From the NCBI GenBank assembly GCA_947488345.1, contig CANKZQ010000002.1:558001-622000 (forward strand): DNA of 64,000 nt, in the 5' to 3' direction. The position numbers were made by a program, and so were the translations under genes. The stretch is from an uncultured Flavobacteriaceae bacterium. Its GTDB lineage: Bacteria; Bacteroidota; Bacteroidia; Flavobacteriales; Flavobacteriaceae. Positions 31,870-41,402 of the stretch are shown here, one piece after another. Under the pieces are notes generated by a model. It was not told where the DNA came from. It ran no database searches and saw nothing but the letters and a program-made list of their open reading frames with translations. Each line of letters begins with the position of its first letter. Positions within the stretch are counted from its first letter, which is position 1.

Positions 31870-34506
31870 ATGATGACTAGAATAAAATATATAGCTCTGC
31901 TCATAGGCATTTTCATAATACCAAGAAATGCAATAGCTCAAGATTCTATACCCAAAAGAATTTACAAAACCAATTTCATTGGAGATATTCTTGCGCCTAA
32001 AATTGATGGTGTTATTAATGATAAAGCATGGGGCTTAGTCGATTGGAGTGGTAATTATGTTCAGTGGAGTCCTAATGAAAATACAGAGCCTTCATATCAA
32101 ACAAAGTTGAAAATTTTATATGATAACAAGAATATATATGTGGCGTTTAGATGTTATGATGAAGAACCTGACAAAATTGTAAATAGATTGTCTAGAAGAG
32201 ATGGGTTTGATGGTGATTGGGTTGAAATAAATTTAGGGAGTTTAGGAGACAAAAGAACTGCATATTCCTTCACAATCTCAGTATCCGGAGTTAAAGGAGA
32301 AGAATTTATTACAAATGATGGCGCAAATTGGGACAATACTTGGAACCCTATATGGTATGCGAAAACAAAAATTGATAATGAGGGATGGACAGCAGAAATC
32401 CGGATTCCTCTGAGTCAAGTAAAGTTTGGTAAAGATAAAGACCAAACATGGGGCGTTCAATCTACGAGACGTTTTTTTAGAAAAGAAGAACGTTCTGTGT
32501 GGCAAAGAAGCCCACAAAATGCACCAGGTTGGGTAAGCAGTTTTGGCGAACTCAAAGGGCTGAAAAATTTAGTCCCGCAAAAACAATTAGAAATACAACC
32601 ATATTTTGTTGCTAAACTTAATACGTATCAGGCTGAACCTAATAATCCCTTTAGAGATGGAAGTGATTTTAGTTTTGATGGTGGTGTAGATGGTAAATTG
32701 GGGGTCACTAATGATTTGACCCTCGATTTTACCGTCAATCCAGATTTTGGCCAAGTAGAGGCTGACCCATCTGCAATTGCATTAGATGGATTTCAAATTT
32801 TCTTTCCTGAGCAGCGACCATTTTTTATCGAAAATAAAAACATCTTCGACTATAAATATTCAACGTCGTTTTCAGGAACAACTTTTGGATTTAACAATTT
32901 GTTCTATTCAAGAAGGATTGCTAGAGCACCGCAAGGAAATGTTAACCTAGAAGTAAATGAATATGCGGATATGCCAAATATTACAACAATGCTCGGAGCA
33001 GCTAAGTTTAGCGGAAAAACCAAAGATGGATGGAGTATTGGAGTACTAGAGAGTGTGACAGCAAAAGAAACTGCCGATATTACTGATGGTAGTGATAATA
33101 GAAAACAAACAGTAGAACCTCTTACAAATTATTTTGTTGGTAGAATTCAAAAAGATTTTAATAACAATAATACATTTATTGGAGGAATCTTTACTGCTGT
33201 AAATAGAGATTTACCTGAAAATCTAGAATTTCTTCATAAATCGGCATATACAGCTGGCTTAGATATAACACATCAATGGAAAAATAGGAAATACTACTTT
33301 AAAGGTAATTTTGTTTATAGTAATGTTAACGGAACTGAGGAAGCTATATCTAATACGCAACAAACAATCACTCGTCTGTTCCAAAGAGTTGATGCAGATT
33401 ATTTAGAAGTTGACCCAACAAAGACATCTTTGACTGGTACTGGAGGTAATTTACAAATAGGTAAAGCTTCTGGAAATTGGAGGTTTGAAACGGGTGTATT
33501 ATGGCACTCACCAGAATTAGAATTGAACGATATAGGATTTCAACTAAAAGCAGATGATTATAGACACTACGCATGGGCGCAATATAGAACTACCAAACCA
33601 AGAAAATCCATCCGTGCTTTCACCGTTAATTATTTTCATAATACGTCCTTTGATTATGGAAATAATTTAAACGAAATTACTTTTGGTTCTAATGGGTGGG
33701 TCAATCTAAATATTAATTGGTTTATTAATGGTGGATTTAGTTATAAGCCAATAAATTTTTCAAATTTTGCTTTACGTGGTGGGCCAAGACTTAAATTGGC
33801 AAATAATTTGTTTCATCGGTTCGGAGTCATTTCTGATGGTAGAAAAAAACTACGTTTAAGTGCTAACTATTCTGCAAATTATGGAAGTCAAAAAGCCTAT
33901 AAATTTCATCAAATTGGAGGTCAACTAACTTATCAACCCACAAATGCATTACAAGTATCTTTACTTCCCTCTTTTAGTACAAATGAAGACAAATTACAAT
34001 ATGTAACAACCACAAATTACAATAATAATTCCAGATATGTTAATGCCACGATTAATCAACAAACATTAACTTTTCCATTAAGAGTTGATTACATTCTAAA
34101 ACCTAATCTAAGCATTCAGTATTGGGGGCAACCATTTATTTCACGAGGTAGGTATAAAGATTTTAAATATATCAATAATCCCATTGCTTCAAAATTCGAA
34201 AATAGATTTACGAGCTATAGCGAAAATGCTATAGCCTTAAATAATGGAATCTATTCTGTAGATGAAAACCTAGATGGTGCAGAAGATTATAGTTTTAGTA
34301 ATCCTAATTTCTCTTTCGTTCAGTGGCGTTCAAATTTGGTACTACGATGGGAATATATACCTGGTTCTGAGCTCTATTTAGTTTGGTCACAAGATTTATC
34401 AACATTTGGAGATTTTAATGAAAACTTAAGAGAAGGACTAGTCAACAATATAACTAAACCTCAAAATATCTTTCTAATAAAAGCTACCTACAGGTTTATA
34501 AAATGA
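31870..34506 (+). CDS. DUF5916 outer-membrane protein with CBM9-like N-terminal domain
   Basis: An 878-residue protein with a signal peptide ending AIAQD. Residues about 35-230 form a carbohydrate-binding family 9-like domain (IDGVINDKAWGLVDWSG, NKNIYVAFRCYDEEPDKI, NEGWTAEIRIPLSQVKFG). The rest matches DUF5916, with DFTVNPDFGQVEADPSAI and FFPEQRPFFIENKNIFDY, and many amphipathic strands ending in ATYRFIK, as in a beta-barrel. It is likely surface-exposed. The first two codons are both ATG. It follows the DinB operon by 19 bases. The biological role is not known. Confidence 0.82.
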   Translation: MMTRIKYIALLIGIFIIPRNAIAQDSIPKRIYKTNFIGDILAPKIDGVINDKAWGLVDWSGNYVQWSPNENTEPSYQTKLKILYDNKNIYVAFRCYDEEPDKIVNRLSRRDGFDGDWVEINLGSLGDKRTAYSFTISVSGVKGEEFITNDGANWDNTWNPIWYAKTKIDNEGWTAEIRIPLSQVKFGKDKDQTWGVQSTRRFFRKEERSVWQRSPQNAPGWVSSFGELKGLKNLVPQKQLEIQPYFVAKLNTYQAEPNNPFRDGSDFSFDGGVDGKLGVTNDLTLDFTVNPDFGQVEADPSAIALDGFQIFFPEQRPFFIENKNIFDYKYSTSFSGTTFGFNNLFYSRRIARAPQGNVNLEVNEYADMPNITTMLGAAKFSGKTKDGWSIGVLESVTAKETADITDGSDNRKQTVEPLTNYFVGRIQKDFNNNNTFIGGIFTAVNRDLPENLEFLHKSAYTAGLDITHQWKNRKYYFKGNFVYSNVNGTEEAISNTQQTITRLFQRVDADYLEVDPTKTSLTGTGGNLQIGKASGNWRFETGVLWHSPELELNDIGFQLKADDYRHYAWAQYRTTKPRKSIRAFTVNYFHNTSFDYGNNLNEITFGSNGWVNLNINWFINGGFSYKPINFSNFALRGGPRLKLANNLFHRFGVISDGRKKLRLSANYSANYGSQKAYKFHQIGGQLTYQPTNALQVSLLPSFSTNEDKLQYVTTTNYNNNSRYVNATINQQTLTFPLRVDYILKPNLSIQYWGQPFISRGRYKDFKYINNPIASKFENRFTSYSENAIALNNGIYSVDENLDGAEDYSFSNPNFSFVQWRSNLVLRWEYIPGSELYLVWSQDLSTFGDFNENLREGLVNNITKPQNIFLIKATYRFIK

Positions 34507-34515
34507 AAATGTGAT

Positions 34516-35088
34516 ATGAATAAACAACCGCAAATCAAAAAGTATCAAGGTCTCGAAACATACTCTGAGACATCAAAGATTATTATAGCAATGATTTCAT
34601 TTTTTCTTGTCATTTCTTGTACAACTAATAATCAAGATTCTAATTGGTCCATAGCGTTTAAAAATGATAAAGATGGTAATGTCATACATGGTAGCAAAAA
34701 TGAACTTATTAATGCTATACGAAATGGAGCCGATATTAGAATTGGTTGGGGGAGCAAAGGAAAAAAACATCAAATAGAACATTTAAGTGACCCAATTTGG
34801 ATTGCTATTCTTGATGAAAAAGAGATAATGATTCACTTGCATCCACAAGTGCTTTCTTCAATTAATTGGGACAAATACACTGTTAATTATGCAGATTCAA
34901 CTTTGCTAAGAAAAGAATGGAGGGTGGTCCTAACTACTAAAGGTGAGTTTGATGCCGTGTGGTATGATAGAAAGGAACAACTGGTTTCAAAGCGAATACC
35001 ACAAAATCATGTTATCACATGGTTCGTAAGAGGTGTAAATGGGAAAAAACGAAATTCTCTTCCTTTTTTTAATCAAAGAAAATTTTAA
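34516..35088 (+). CDS. Lipoprotein with an N-terminal extension, paralogue of 42186
   Basis: A 190-residue frame. The first 25 residues are polar, after which MISFFLVISC looks like a lipoprotein signal, so the true start may be further in, near 34591. The mature part NDKDGNVIHGSKNELINAIR, RIGWGSKGK and ISSINWDKY-type strands resemble those of the gene at 42186 (KDGNAVNG.IENLI, IRVGWTLK), showing a small family of exported proteins present twice in this cluster. Function unknown. Confidence 0.68.
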   Translation: MNKQPQIKKYQGLETYSETSKIIIAMISFFLVISCTTNNQDSNWSIAFKNDKDGNVIHGSKNELINAIRNGADIRIGWGSKGKKHQIEHLSDPIWIAILDEKEIMIHLHPQVLSSINWDKYTVNYADSTLLRKEWRVVLTTKGEFDAVWYDRKEQLVSKRIPQNHVITWFVRGVNGKKRNSLPFFNQRKF

Positions 35089-35090
35089 AT

Positions 35091-35555
35091 ATGGAATCGG
35101 AAAAAGTCAAAATTCGATTTGCTCAAGTAACTGATGTGGCTTCAATTATAGAGCTATGTAAAGCACATGCTATTTATGAAAAAGCGGAGTATTCTAAGAA
35201 AGGAAAAGCTAATCAGATTTCAAAAGATATATTTTCTAGCAATCCCAAACTATATTGTTTGGTAGTAGAAAATAATATAGAGATAATTGCTTACGCTACT
35301 TACATGAAGCAATATGCTACCTGGGATGCGGCAGAATACATTTATATGGATTGCTTGTACGTAAAAGAAAAGCATCGAAGTAAAGGAATAGGAGAAGAAT
35401 TAATTAATCGTATAAAACAAGAAGGAGCAAATCTTGGATGCAATATTGTACAGTGGCAAACGCCAAATTTTAATAAGCGTGCAATAAAGTTTTACACACG
35501 AATTGGTGCGAACTGTAAAAGTAAGGAACGTTTTTTTTTAAATATCAGTAAATGA
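35091..35555 (+). CDS. GNAT N-acetyltransferase
   Basis: A 154-residue acetyltransferase. IRFAQVTDVASIIELCKAHA is the N-terminal strand-helix. LYVKEKHRSKGIGEELINRI carries the acetyl-CoA loop (RSKGIG), and WQTPNFNKRAIKFYTRIGA is the typical last helix. It lacks a signal peptide. It fits the diamine/aminoglycoside-like GNAT branch; substrate unknown. It lies two bases behind the previous gene and overlaps the next by four. Confidence 0.86.
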   Translation: MESEKVKIRFAQVTDVASIIELCKAHAIYEKAEYSKKGKANQISKDIFSSNPKLYCLVVENNIEIIAYATYMKQYATWDAAEYIYMDCLYVKEKHRSKGIGEELINRIKQEGANLGCNIVQWQTPNFNKRAIKFYTRIGANCKSKERFFLNISK

Positions 35556-36085
35556 GCAAGAGTGACGCTATATATTTCTCTTTGATTTTTTTTATCTCTT
35601 GTAGGTCTTACACGGAAGCCTATGTAGATAGTCCGAAATCTGTTCTTAAAAACAATATGTTAGAGTTAAATGGTCAGTTCTCAAATGTCGATACCCATTC
35701 GATAAAGAGTCTTTACAATATTCTGTTTTGCTCATCTTGGAAGAATGACCCAAAATGTGAAAATTTTGAATCTAGTATTATAACTTTTGAAGTTCTCTCA
35801 AAAAACAGAGTTCAAGTTCAATATATCGAAAAGAATAAAATAATTGATTCTAAAATTCTCAGAGGAAAATATAAGAATGGATACTTTTCTGTAAGACGAA
35901 AGATTAATTCTAGAGGAATTCCATTTATATATTACAAGTCTGAAGAAGTAAAAATTATTGCCGGAATTACAAAGGCTAACGATTTAATATTAAAGATTAG
36001 GGGCTCTAAAGGAGGAGGATTTTTAATTTTTAACAATGGTGTTCCAATTCGCGAAAATTATGCGTTTAAAAAATTGAATCTTTAA
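35552..36085 (+). CDS. Hypothetical lipoprotein
   Basis: A 177-residue protein. MSKSDAIYFSLIFFISCRSY is a short lipoprotein signal (Cys17). The mature region is mostly beta-strand (ITFEVLSKNRVQVQYIEKN, GYFSVRRK) with a glycine-rich SKGGGFLIFNNG near the end. No family was recognised. The ATGA overlap with the GNAT stop indicates coupled translation. Confidence 0.6.
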   Translation: MSKSDAIYFSLIFFISCRSYTEAYVDSPKSVLKNNMLELNGQFSNVDTHSIKSLYNILFCSSWKNDPKCENFESSIITFEVLSKNRVQVQYIEKNKIIDSKILRGKYKNGYFSVRRKINSRGIPFIYYKSEEVKIIAGITKANDLILKIRGSKGGGFLIFNNGVPIRENYAFKKLNL

Positions 36086-36096
36086 AAATATCTGAC

Positions 36097-38673
36097 ATGA
36101 AAAATTACATAATAATCATATTATTTATCGGCCTCTTATCCTGCAATGCAGATTATAAAATAGAAAGTGATTTTTCTAGTGACCCCATTGATGTCGAGCA
36201 CCAAGTAATCAATCTAAAATTTGACTGGAATAAAAATCAAGTTTTTGGCACTACTGATATCTCACTTAAAACATTAAAGAAAACCAATAACATATCTCTA
36301 GATGTAGGAATGCTCAAAGTTAACAATGTAATGCTTAAAGGTAATACTGACTTGACATTTACAATCGATAAAGTGGCTAAAAATAATGAGTTAAATATTT
36401 TGTTAGACCGAACTTATAAAAAAAATGAACAGATAACTTTAATAATCGATTATCGAACCAATTGGATAAATCATTCTGACCCTAATAATATATGGGGAAG
36501 TTTCGGAAAAGGTATCCGTTTTTTTGACTCAAGCTTCACCGAAAAAGATAGGCGCAAACAAGCTTGGGCTTTTGGAGAACCAGAATCGAGCAAATATTGG
36601 TTTCCACATAATAATGATATTAGAGATTTACGAACTACGGAGTTCGTTTGTACCGTTAAAAAGCCATTAATGGTAATTTCTAATGGTATTTTGAAAGAAA
36701 TACAAGATAACGGTGATAGCACGCGCACTTATCATTGGGAAACTTCTAATCCATATGCCAATCATTTAACATCGTTTGCTGTGGGAGAATACAAAAATTA
36801 TAAACAACAATTTGAGGATGTTGAGATTAACAATTATGGTTATCCTGATGAATTTATGGGCACTAAGGAAAGCGTATTGAGTTTACCAGAAATGATGAAG
36901 TATTATTCAAGCTATACTGGTAAAAAGTATCCATATGACAAATATTCTCAAATTTTCGTTCAAGATTTTGGTGGGTGGAAAGGCAATATGATGTCTTCTA
37001 TGATTACAGAGAACATGATTGATGACAAAACTACTCATGAAGATTTTCTTTATCTCTGGGATGTTGCAGAAGGAGAAGCGCTTGCTTTTCAGTGGTTTGG
37101 AAATTATATCAAACCTTCTAGTTGGAATGATGTCTGGCTGACCAAAGCATTTTGCCGACATCTTTCAGGTTTATATAATCAACATAAAAATGGAAATGAA
37201 GAATATCAAATATATCAGCATAACCCAGATTTAAACACCTATTTATCCGATTGGAATTCAGGAAAACCAACGGTTATTGTTCCTGATAGCATAACGAATA
37301 ATGAAACTTTTGTGAATAGTAACGCACCATACACAAAAGGTGCGTTGGTACTTAATATGCTTAGAAACGAGTTGGGGAATGAAAAATGGCAAAAACTAAT
37401 TAAAAGCTATGTTTCAAGTTTTGGAGATAAACATGTCTCAACTAAGGACTTTATTAAAAAAGTGAACAAAGTAAATGGGACTTCTTTAAACTGGTTTTTT
37501 GAGCAATGGGTATACGCTGTTGGGCATCCAAAGTTCAAAATAGAAAAAGCATTTAATAAACAAGCTAATAAATTAGAGCTTATTGTTACGCAAAATCAAA
37601 AAGTAGATTCTCTAGTTTATAACAAGAAGATACCATTTTTCAGAGGAAAGATTTATGTAGAAATAGACGGTGAGATTATTGAAAAGTATTTAGATGCGAA
37701 GAAAGAAAACATACTTGAATTTTCACTTGACACCGAACCAAAACTAATAAACTTTGATTATCAAGATGTTTGGATAAAAGAAAGTGAGTTTGAAAAATCA
37801 AACCAAGAGTTAATTTTAGAATTAACTCAAACAAATGATATACTTCACAGAGTAAGTTCGATGTCAAGGCTTACACAAATTGCAAAAGAGTCAACAACTG
37901 CGAACGGTTTTAGAGATAAAACAATTACTCAATTATTTACTATCGCTGAGAGTGATATGTATTGGAGAAATAAGTTGTTCGCAATTTGGCAACTGCACAA
38001 TATATTCACAACAATATCTGAAGATGGTATTGCCAGATTAAACAATGAGCAAGAAACAAGACTTATTCAAATAATAAACACCAATACATCTTGGGTAAAA
38101 GCCAATGCAATTAATTTCTTAGGAGATACTAGAGATAAGAAACATGTTCAAATTTATCTAGATGGACTCAAAGATTATAGTGACCGAGTAACATTTATGT
38201 CGGCTATTGCATTAGGAAAATCTCAAGATGATAAGGCGTTTACAGCACTAAAAGAATTACCCAAAAAACCGTCTTGGAAAAATCAAAGTTTAATTAGTGC
38301 TATGTATGGTTTTAAAGAATTGAAAGACACAAAGAGTTATGATATCGTCTTGAAAACATTAACCGATTCTAAAAATCCACATTGGAATTTAGCAACACCC
38401 GTTTGGGACCACCGTTTAGCTGCTGCTCATGCTTTAGTGGCATTGAATAAAGTAGACGAAGCATATGATGTTATACTTACACAATTCAATGATGCTATGG
38501 CTAATGGTAACATTAACGATATTTTCTACAATGCGTTGCAGATATCTATTCTCGGAGATTCTAGAGGAGAAAAAGTATTTACAATTCTTAAAGAAAAATT
38601 TAAGGAAGATATTGACGCTACGGAAGCTATTAAGCAATTAGAAGTCCAATTTAATAATTCAACAAAAAATTAA
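36097..38673 (+). CDS. M1-aminopeptidase-like protein with all zinc-site residues replaced (probable pseudoenzyme)
   Basis: An 858-residue lipoprotein (LSCNAD, Cys17). Residues about 20-200 are the M1 N-terminal saddle, 215-480 the thermolysin-like domain, and about 570-855 a HEAT-like helical repeat. At the place of HELAHQWFG the sequence is EALAFQWFG (residues 327-335), so both zinc histidines and the catalytic Glu are replaced. The third zinc ligand, the Glu of WLNEGF, is Lys350 in WLTKAF. The GAMEN peptide-binding motif is also lost (GNMMSS). The frame is intact, so this is a maintained non-peptidase homologue, perhaps a binding protein, rather than a decayed gene. It lies in the long plus-strand gene run. 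Confidence 0.85.
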   Translation: MKNYIIIILFIGLLSCNADYKIESDFSSDPIDVEHQVINLKFDWNKNQVFGTTDISLKTLKKTNNISLDVGMLKVNNVMLKGNTDLTFTIDKVAKNNELNILLDRTYKKNEQITLIIDYRTNWINHSDPNNIWGSFGKGIRFFDSSFTEKDRRKQAWAFGEPESSKYWFPHNNDIRDLRTTEFVCTVKKPLMVISNGILKEIQDNGDSTRTYHWETSNPYANHLTSFAVGEYKNYKQQFEDVEINNYGYPDEFMGTKESVLSLPEMMKYYSSYTGKKYPYDKYSQIFVQDFGGWKGNMMSSMITENMIDDKTTHEDFLYLWDVAEGEALAFQWFGNYIKPSSWNDVWLTKAFCRHLSGLYNQHKNGNEEYQIYQHNPDLNTYLSDWNSGKPTVIVPDSITNNETFVNSNAPYTKGALVLNMLRNELGNEKWQKLIKSYVSSFGDKHVSTKDFIKKVNKVNGTSLNWFFEQWVYAVGHPKFKIEKAFNKQANKLELIVTQNQKVDSLVYNKKIPFFRGKIYVEIDGEIIEKYLDAKKENILEFSLDTEPKLINFDYQDVWIKESEFEKSNQELILELTQTNDILHRVSSMSRLTQIAKESTTANGFRDKTITQLFTIAESDMYWRNKLFAIWQLHNIFTTISEDGIARLNNEQETRLIQIINTNTSWVKANAINFLGDTRDKKHVQIYLDGLKDYSDRVTFMSAIALGKSQDDKAFTALKELPKKPSWKNQSLISAMYGFKELKDTKSYDIVLKTLTDSKNPHWNLATPVWDHRLAAAHALVALNKVDEAYDVILTQFNDAMANGNINDIFYNALQISILGDSRGEKVFTILKEKFKEDIDATEAIKQLEVQFNNSTKN

Positions 38674-38678
38674 TAATT

Positions 38679-39107
38679 ATGAAGAAACAGATTTTATTAT
38701 TAGCAACTACTTTTTTTTGCGCTCATTTAATTATTGCTCAGAGTACTAACAAGACTGAGATTGAAAAAATCACGAGTACATTAATTGATTATATAGAAGG
38801 TTCAACAAATGGGCAGCCCAAAAGGTTGAAAGCAGCATTTCATCCAAATCTTAACCTTTATTATATCAAAGAGGGAGAATTAAAAATATGGAGTGGTAAA
38901 GAGTATATTAATGATACTGAAGAAGGAAAACCCACTGGAGAAACCGGAAAAATAATTAACATCGATTATGAAAATGATATAGCCGTTGCTAAAGTTCAAA
39001 TATCTCATCCTAAGAATACACCCTATATCGATTACTTTATGCTAACAAGAATAAAAGGTAAATGGACAATAATCCACAAAATGTTTACAAAACGAATTGA
39101 CGGTTAA
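38679..39107 (+). CDS. Secreted NTF2-like (lumazine-binding family) protein
   Basis: A 142-residue protein with a signal peptide ending IIAQST. The mature part (IEKITSTLIDYIEGSTNGQPKRLKAAFHPNLNLYYI, in parts: IEKITSTLIDYIEGSTNGQP and AAFHPNLNLYYI), then NDIAVAKVQISHP and KGKWTIIHKMF, fits the same lumazine-binding NTF2 branch as 14022 and 18295. It follows the M1-like gene by five bases. Function unknown. Confidence 0.82.
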   Translation: MKKQILLLATTFFCAHLIIAQSTNKTEIEKITSTLIDYIEGSTNGQPKRLKAAFHPNLNLYYIKEGELKIWSGKEYINDTEEGKPTGETGKIINIDYENDIAVAKVQISHPKNTPYIDYFMLTRIKGKWTIIHKMFTKRIDG

Positions 39108-39197
39108 AAGAATTATTTAAGAATAGCTCACAATGATAATATTTTCTGAACATATCAATCTAGGATAAAATTTATTCATAACTAATGAAAACAAGGA

Positions 39198-40604
39198 ATG
39201 AAAAATAAACTACTTATAGTCTCTATATCAGTAATATTAACAACAATCTTTTCTAATTGTACACCAAAAGTGTTTCAAGGAGACTTGCTATTGCAAAATA
39301 TTAACATCATTAATATTGAGTCTGGTAAGATAGATTTATCAATGGATGTGTTAATTAGTGCTGATACAATTTCAAATATTTATAAAAACGGTATTAAAAA
39401 CAATTATTCTGTGAAATCAGTAATTGAGGGGAAAGGGAAATTTCTTATCCCTGGTTTATGGGACATGCATGTGCATTCATGGGACTTTCATGAGCATTAT
39501 GCACCCTTACTTCTTGCAAATGGAATTGTTGGTGTTAGGGAAATGAATGGTAATCTTCAAAGAATTAATGAGCTAAAAAAAAACTTAGAGGAAAAGAAAT
39601 ATAATGGTCCAATTATTATTAGTTCGGGACCAATTATTGATGGGCATCCACCAAGTCAAAAATCTTTCGTAGTAGCTTCTACACCTGAAGAAGGCAGAAG
39701 TATAGTTAGAGAACAAAAAAGTCAAGGGGCTGATTTTATTAAAGTCTATTTTGGCTTAGAAGAAAGTGTATATCTAGCTATTGCTGATGAATGTAAAAAA
39801 CTGGGTCTAACAATGGCTGGGCATTTACCGAACAAAGTTTCTTTAGAGCTTTCTGTTGAAGTTGGCCATCAAACCTACGACCACTTATATAATGTATTAG
39901 CTAGAATCTCTGACAGCAAGGGCTTAGAGGAAATGGAGTCTAGTAGAAAGGGTGCATATACAGGCGATAATTTTGTTAATAGGGTAAGTTATACTGCAAA
40001 AACGTATAATCCTTCTAAAGTGGATACTTTGTATAATGTTTTGACTAGTAACGGTCAGCGATATATTTGTCCAACTTTTACTATGTCGGAAGGCAAAATT
40101 AGATTACGCGATACAGCTTATATAGGTGACTATCGCAAAAACTACCTTCCTTGGGTTGAACCTAAAGACAGAAGTGAATATTTCACAAAAAACGAATTTG
40201 AATACAAAAGAAACCTCGAAATATGGTATTTGGAGGCTCTAAAATTGGTAAAGCCACTTTCTGATAAAGGTGTTAAATTTTTGGCAGGTACAGACTATCC
40301 TATGTGGTTTTGTTATCCCGGCTTTAGTTTGCACGAAGAGTTAGAGATTTTAGTCGAAAAAGCTGGGCTGTCCGAGTTAGAGGCCTTACAAACTGCCACT
40401 ATTAATCCTGCTGAATTTTTGAGGTTATCAGATAAATATGGAACCATCAAAAGTGGTAAAAATGCCAGCTTATTGATTTTGAATAAAAACCCATTAGATA
40501 ATATTAAAAATACCCATAGTATAGAGGGTTTGATTTTAGAAGGAGAATATTTTAACCGCCAAAAACTCGATTCATTTCTAGAATCTAGAAAAAGAAAGGA
40601 ATAA
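39198..40604 (+). CDS. Amidohydrolase-family lipoprotein (imidazolonepropionase-like)
   Basis: A 468-residue exported lipoprotein (IFSNCTPK, Cys21). The metal site fits the amidohydrolase superfamily: HVH in LWDMHVHSWD, a lysine in DFIKVYFG (possible carboxylated bridge), His in TMAGHLPN, His in QTYDHLYN, and Asp in LAGTDYPM. ALQTATINPAEFL and GKNASLLILNKNPL are the usual C-terminal motifs. It hydrolyses an amide or ester in the periplasm; substrate unknown. It stands in the same run, 90 bases behind the NTF2-like gene. Confidence 0.86.
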   Translation: MKNKLLIVSISVILTTIFSNCTPKVFQGDLLLQNINIINIESGKIDLSMDVLISADTISNIYKNGIKNNYSVKSVIEGKGKFLIPGLWDMHVHSWDFHEHYAPLLLANGIVGVREMNGNLQRINELKKNLEEKKYNGPIIISSGPIIDGHPPSQKSFVVASTPEEGRSIVREQKSQGADFIKVYFGLEESVYLAIADECKKLGLTMAGHLPNKVSLELSVEVGHQTYDHLYNVLARISDSKGLEEMESSRKGAYTGDNFVNRVSYTAKTYNPSKVDTLYNVLTSNGQRYICPTFTMSEGKIRLRDTAYIGDYRKNYLPWVEPKDRSEYFTKNEFEYKRNLEIWYLEALKLVKPLSDKGVKFLAGTDYPMWFCYPGFSLHEELEILVEKAGLSELEALQTATINPAEFLRLSDKYGTIKSGKNASLLILNKNPLDNIKNTHSIEGLILEGEYFNRQKLDSFLESRKRKE

Positions 40605-40775
40605 ACATAGAAGTAAATTATACTAAATTCTTAACAAAACTAACAAGTTCAATAATGGTTTTGATTTATTATAAATGTATAGATTCTTTAAGCCTTTTAA
40701 ATTAACACTAGTTAACAGTAGTTAACTAAAAAACAGTCATATGGACGTTAATTTTAAAAAAACAAAATAATAATT

Positions 40776-41402
40776 ATGATAACAAAAAAACTAGTTTGGA
40801 TACCAATATTATTCATTGCCATTACAGTTAGCGCTCAATCAAAATTAGACGCTGAGCTTGTGAAAAAATTAGAAGAAATTCAGAGAAGTGACCAAGAAAA
40901 CAGAGAAAAATTAATAGATATTTTAGAGAAAGAAGGTAAGGATTCTAAAAAATTCAAAGAACTAAATAAAAAAATTAAGGTTATCGATTCCTCAAATATG
41001 GTACAAGTTGCAAAAATACTTGACGAGCGAGGTTGGTTAGGTGAGGATGTAGTGGGACAACAAGGTAATGTTACACTGTTTTTAGTAGTGCAACATGCCA
41101 ATTTAGAAACCCAGAAAAAATATCTTCCTATGTTAAGAGATGCTGTAGAAAAAGGAAATGCTAAGCCAAGTTTTTTAGCAATGTTAGAAGATAGAGTTGC
41201 TATGTTAGATGGTAAAAAACAAATATATGGAAGTCAAATACAGACCAATGAAAAGACTGGAGCTTTATATGTTCATCCTATCGCAGACCCAGATAATGTT
41301 GATGAAAGACGCGCGAAAGTAGGCCTGGGTAAACTATCAGATTATTTGGCAATGTTCGGCTTAAAATGGGATTTAGAGGAACATAAAAAACTGAAGTTAT
41401 GA
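40776..41402 (+). CDS. Secreted DUF6624-like protein
   Basis: A 208-residue protein with a signal peptide ending TVSAQS. The mature part starts with a charged helix (about residues 20-75) and then shows LDERGWLGEDVVGQQGNVTL, LVVQHANLETQKKYLP and VGLGKLSDYLAMFG, the pattern of DUF6624 proteins. Its stop overlaps the GLPGLI start by four bases. No function is known for the family. Confidence 0.72.
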   Translation: MITKKLVWIPILFIAITVSAQSKLDAELVKKLEEIQRSDQENREKLIDILEKEGKDSKKFKELNKKIKVIDSSNMVQVAKILDERGWLGEDVVGQQGNVTLFLVVQHANLETQKKYLPMLRDAVEKGNAKPSFLAMLEDRVAMLDGKKQIYGSQIQTNEKTGALYVHPIADPDNVDERRAKVGLGKLSDYLAMFGLKWDLEEHKKLKL

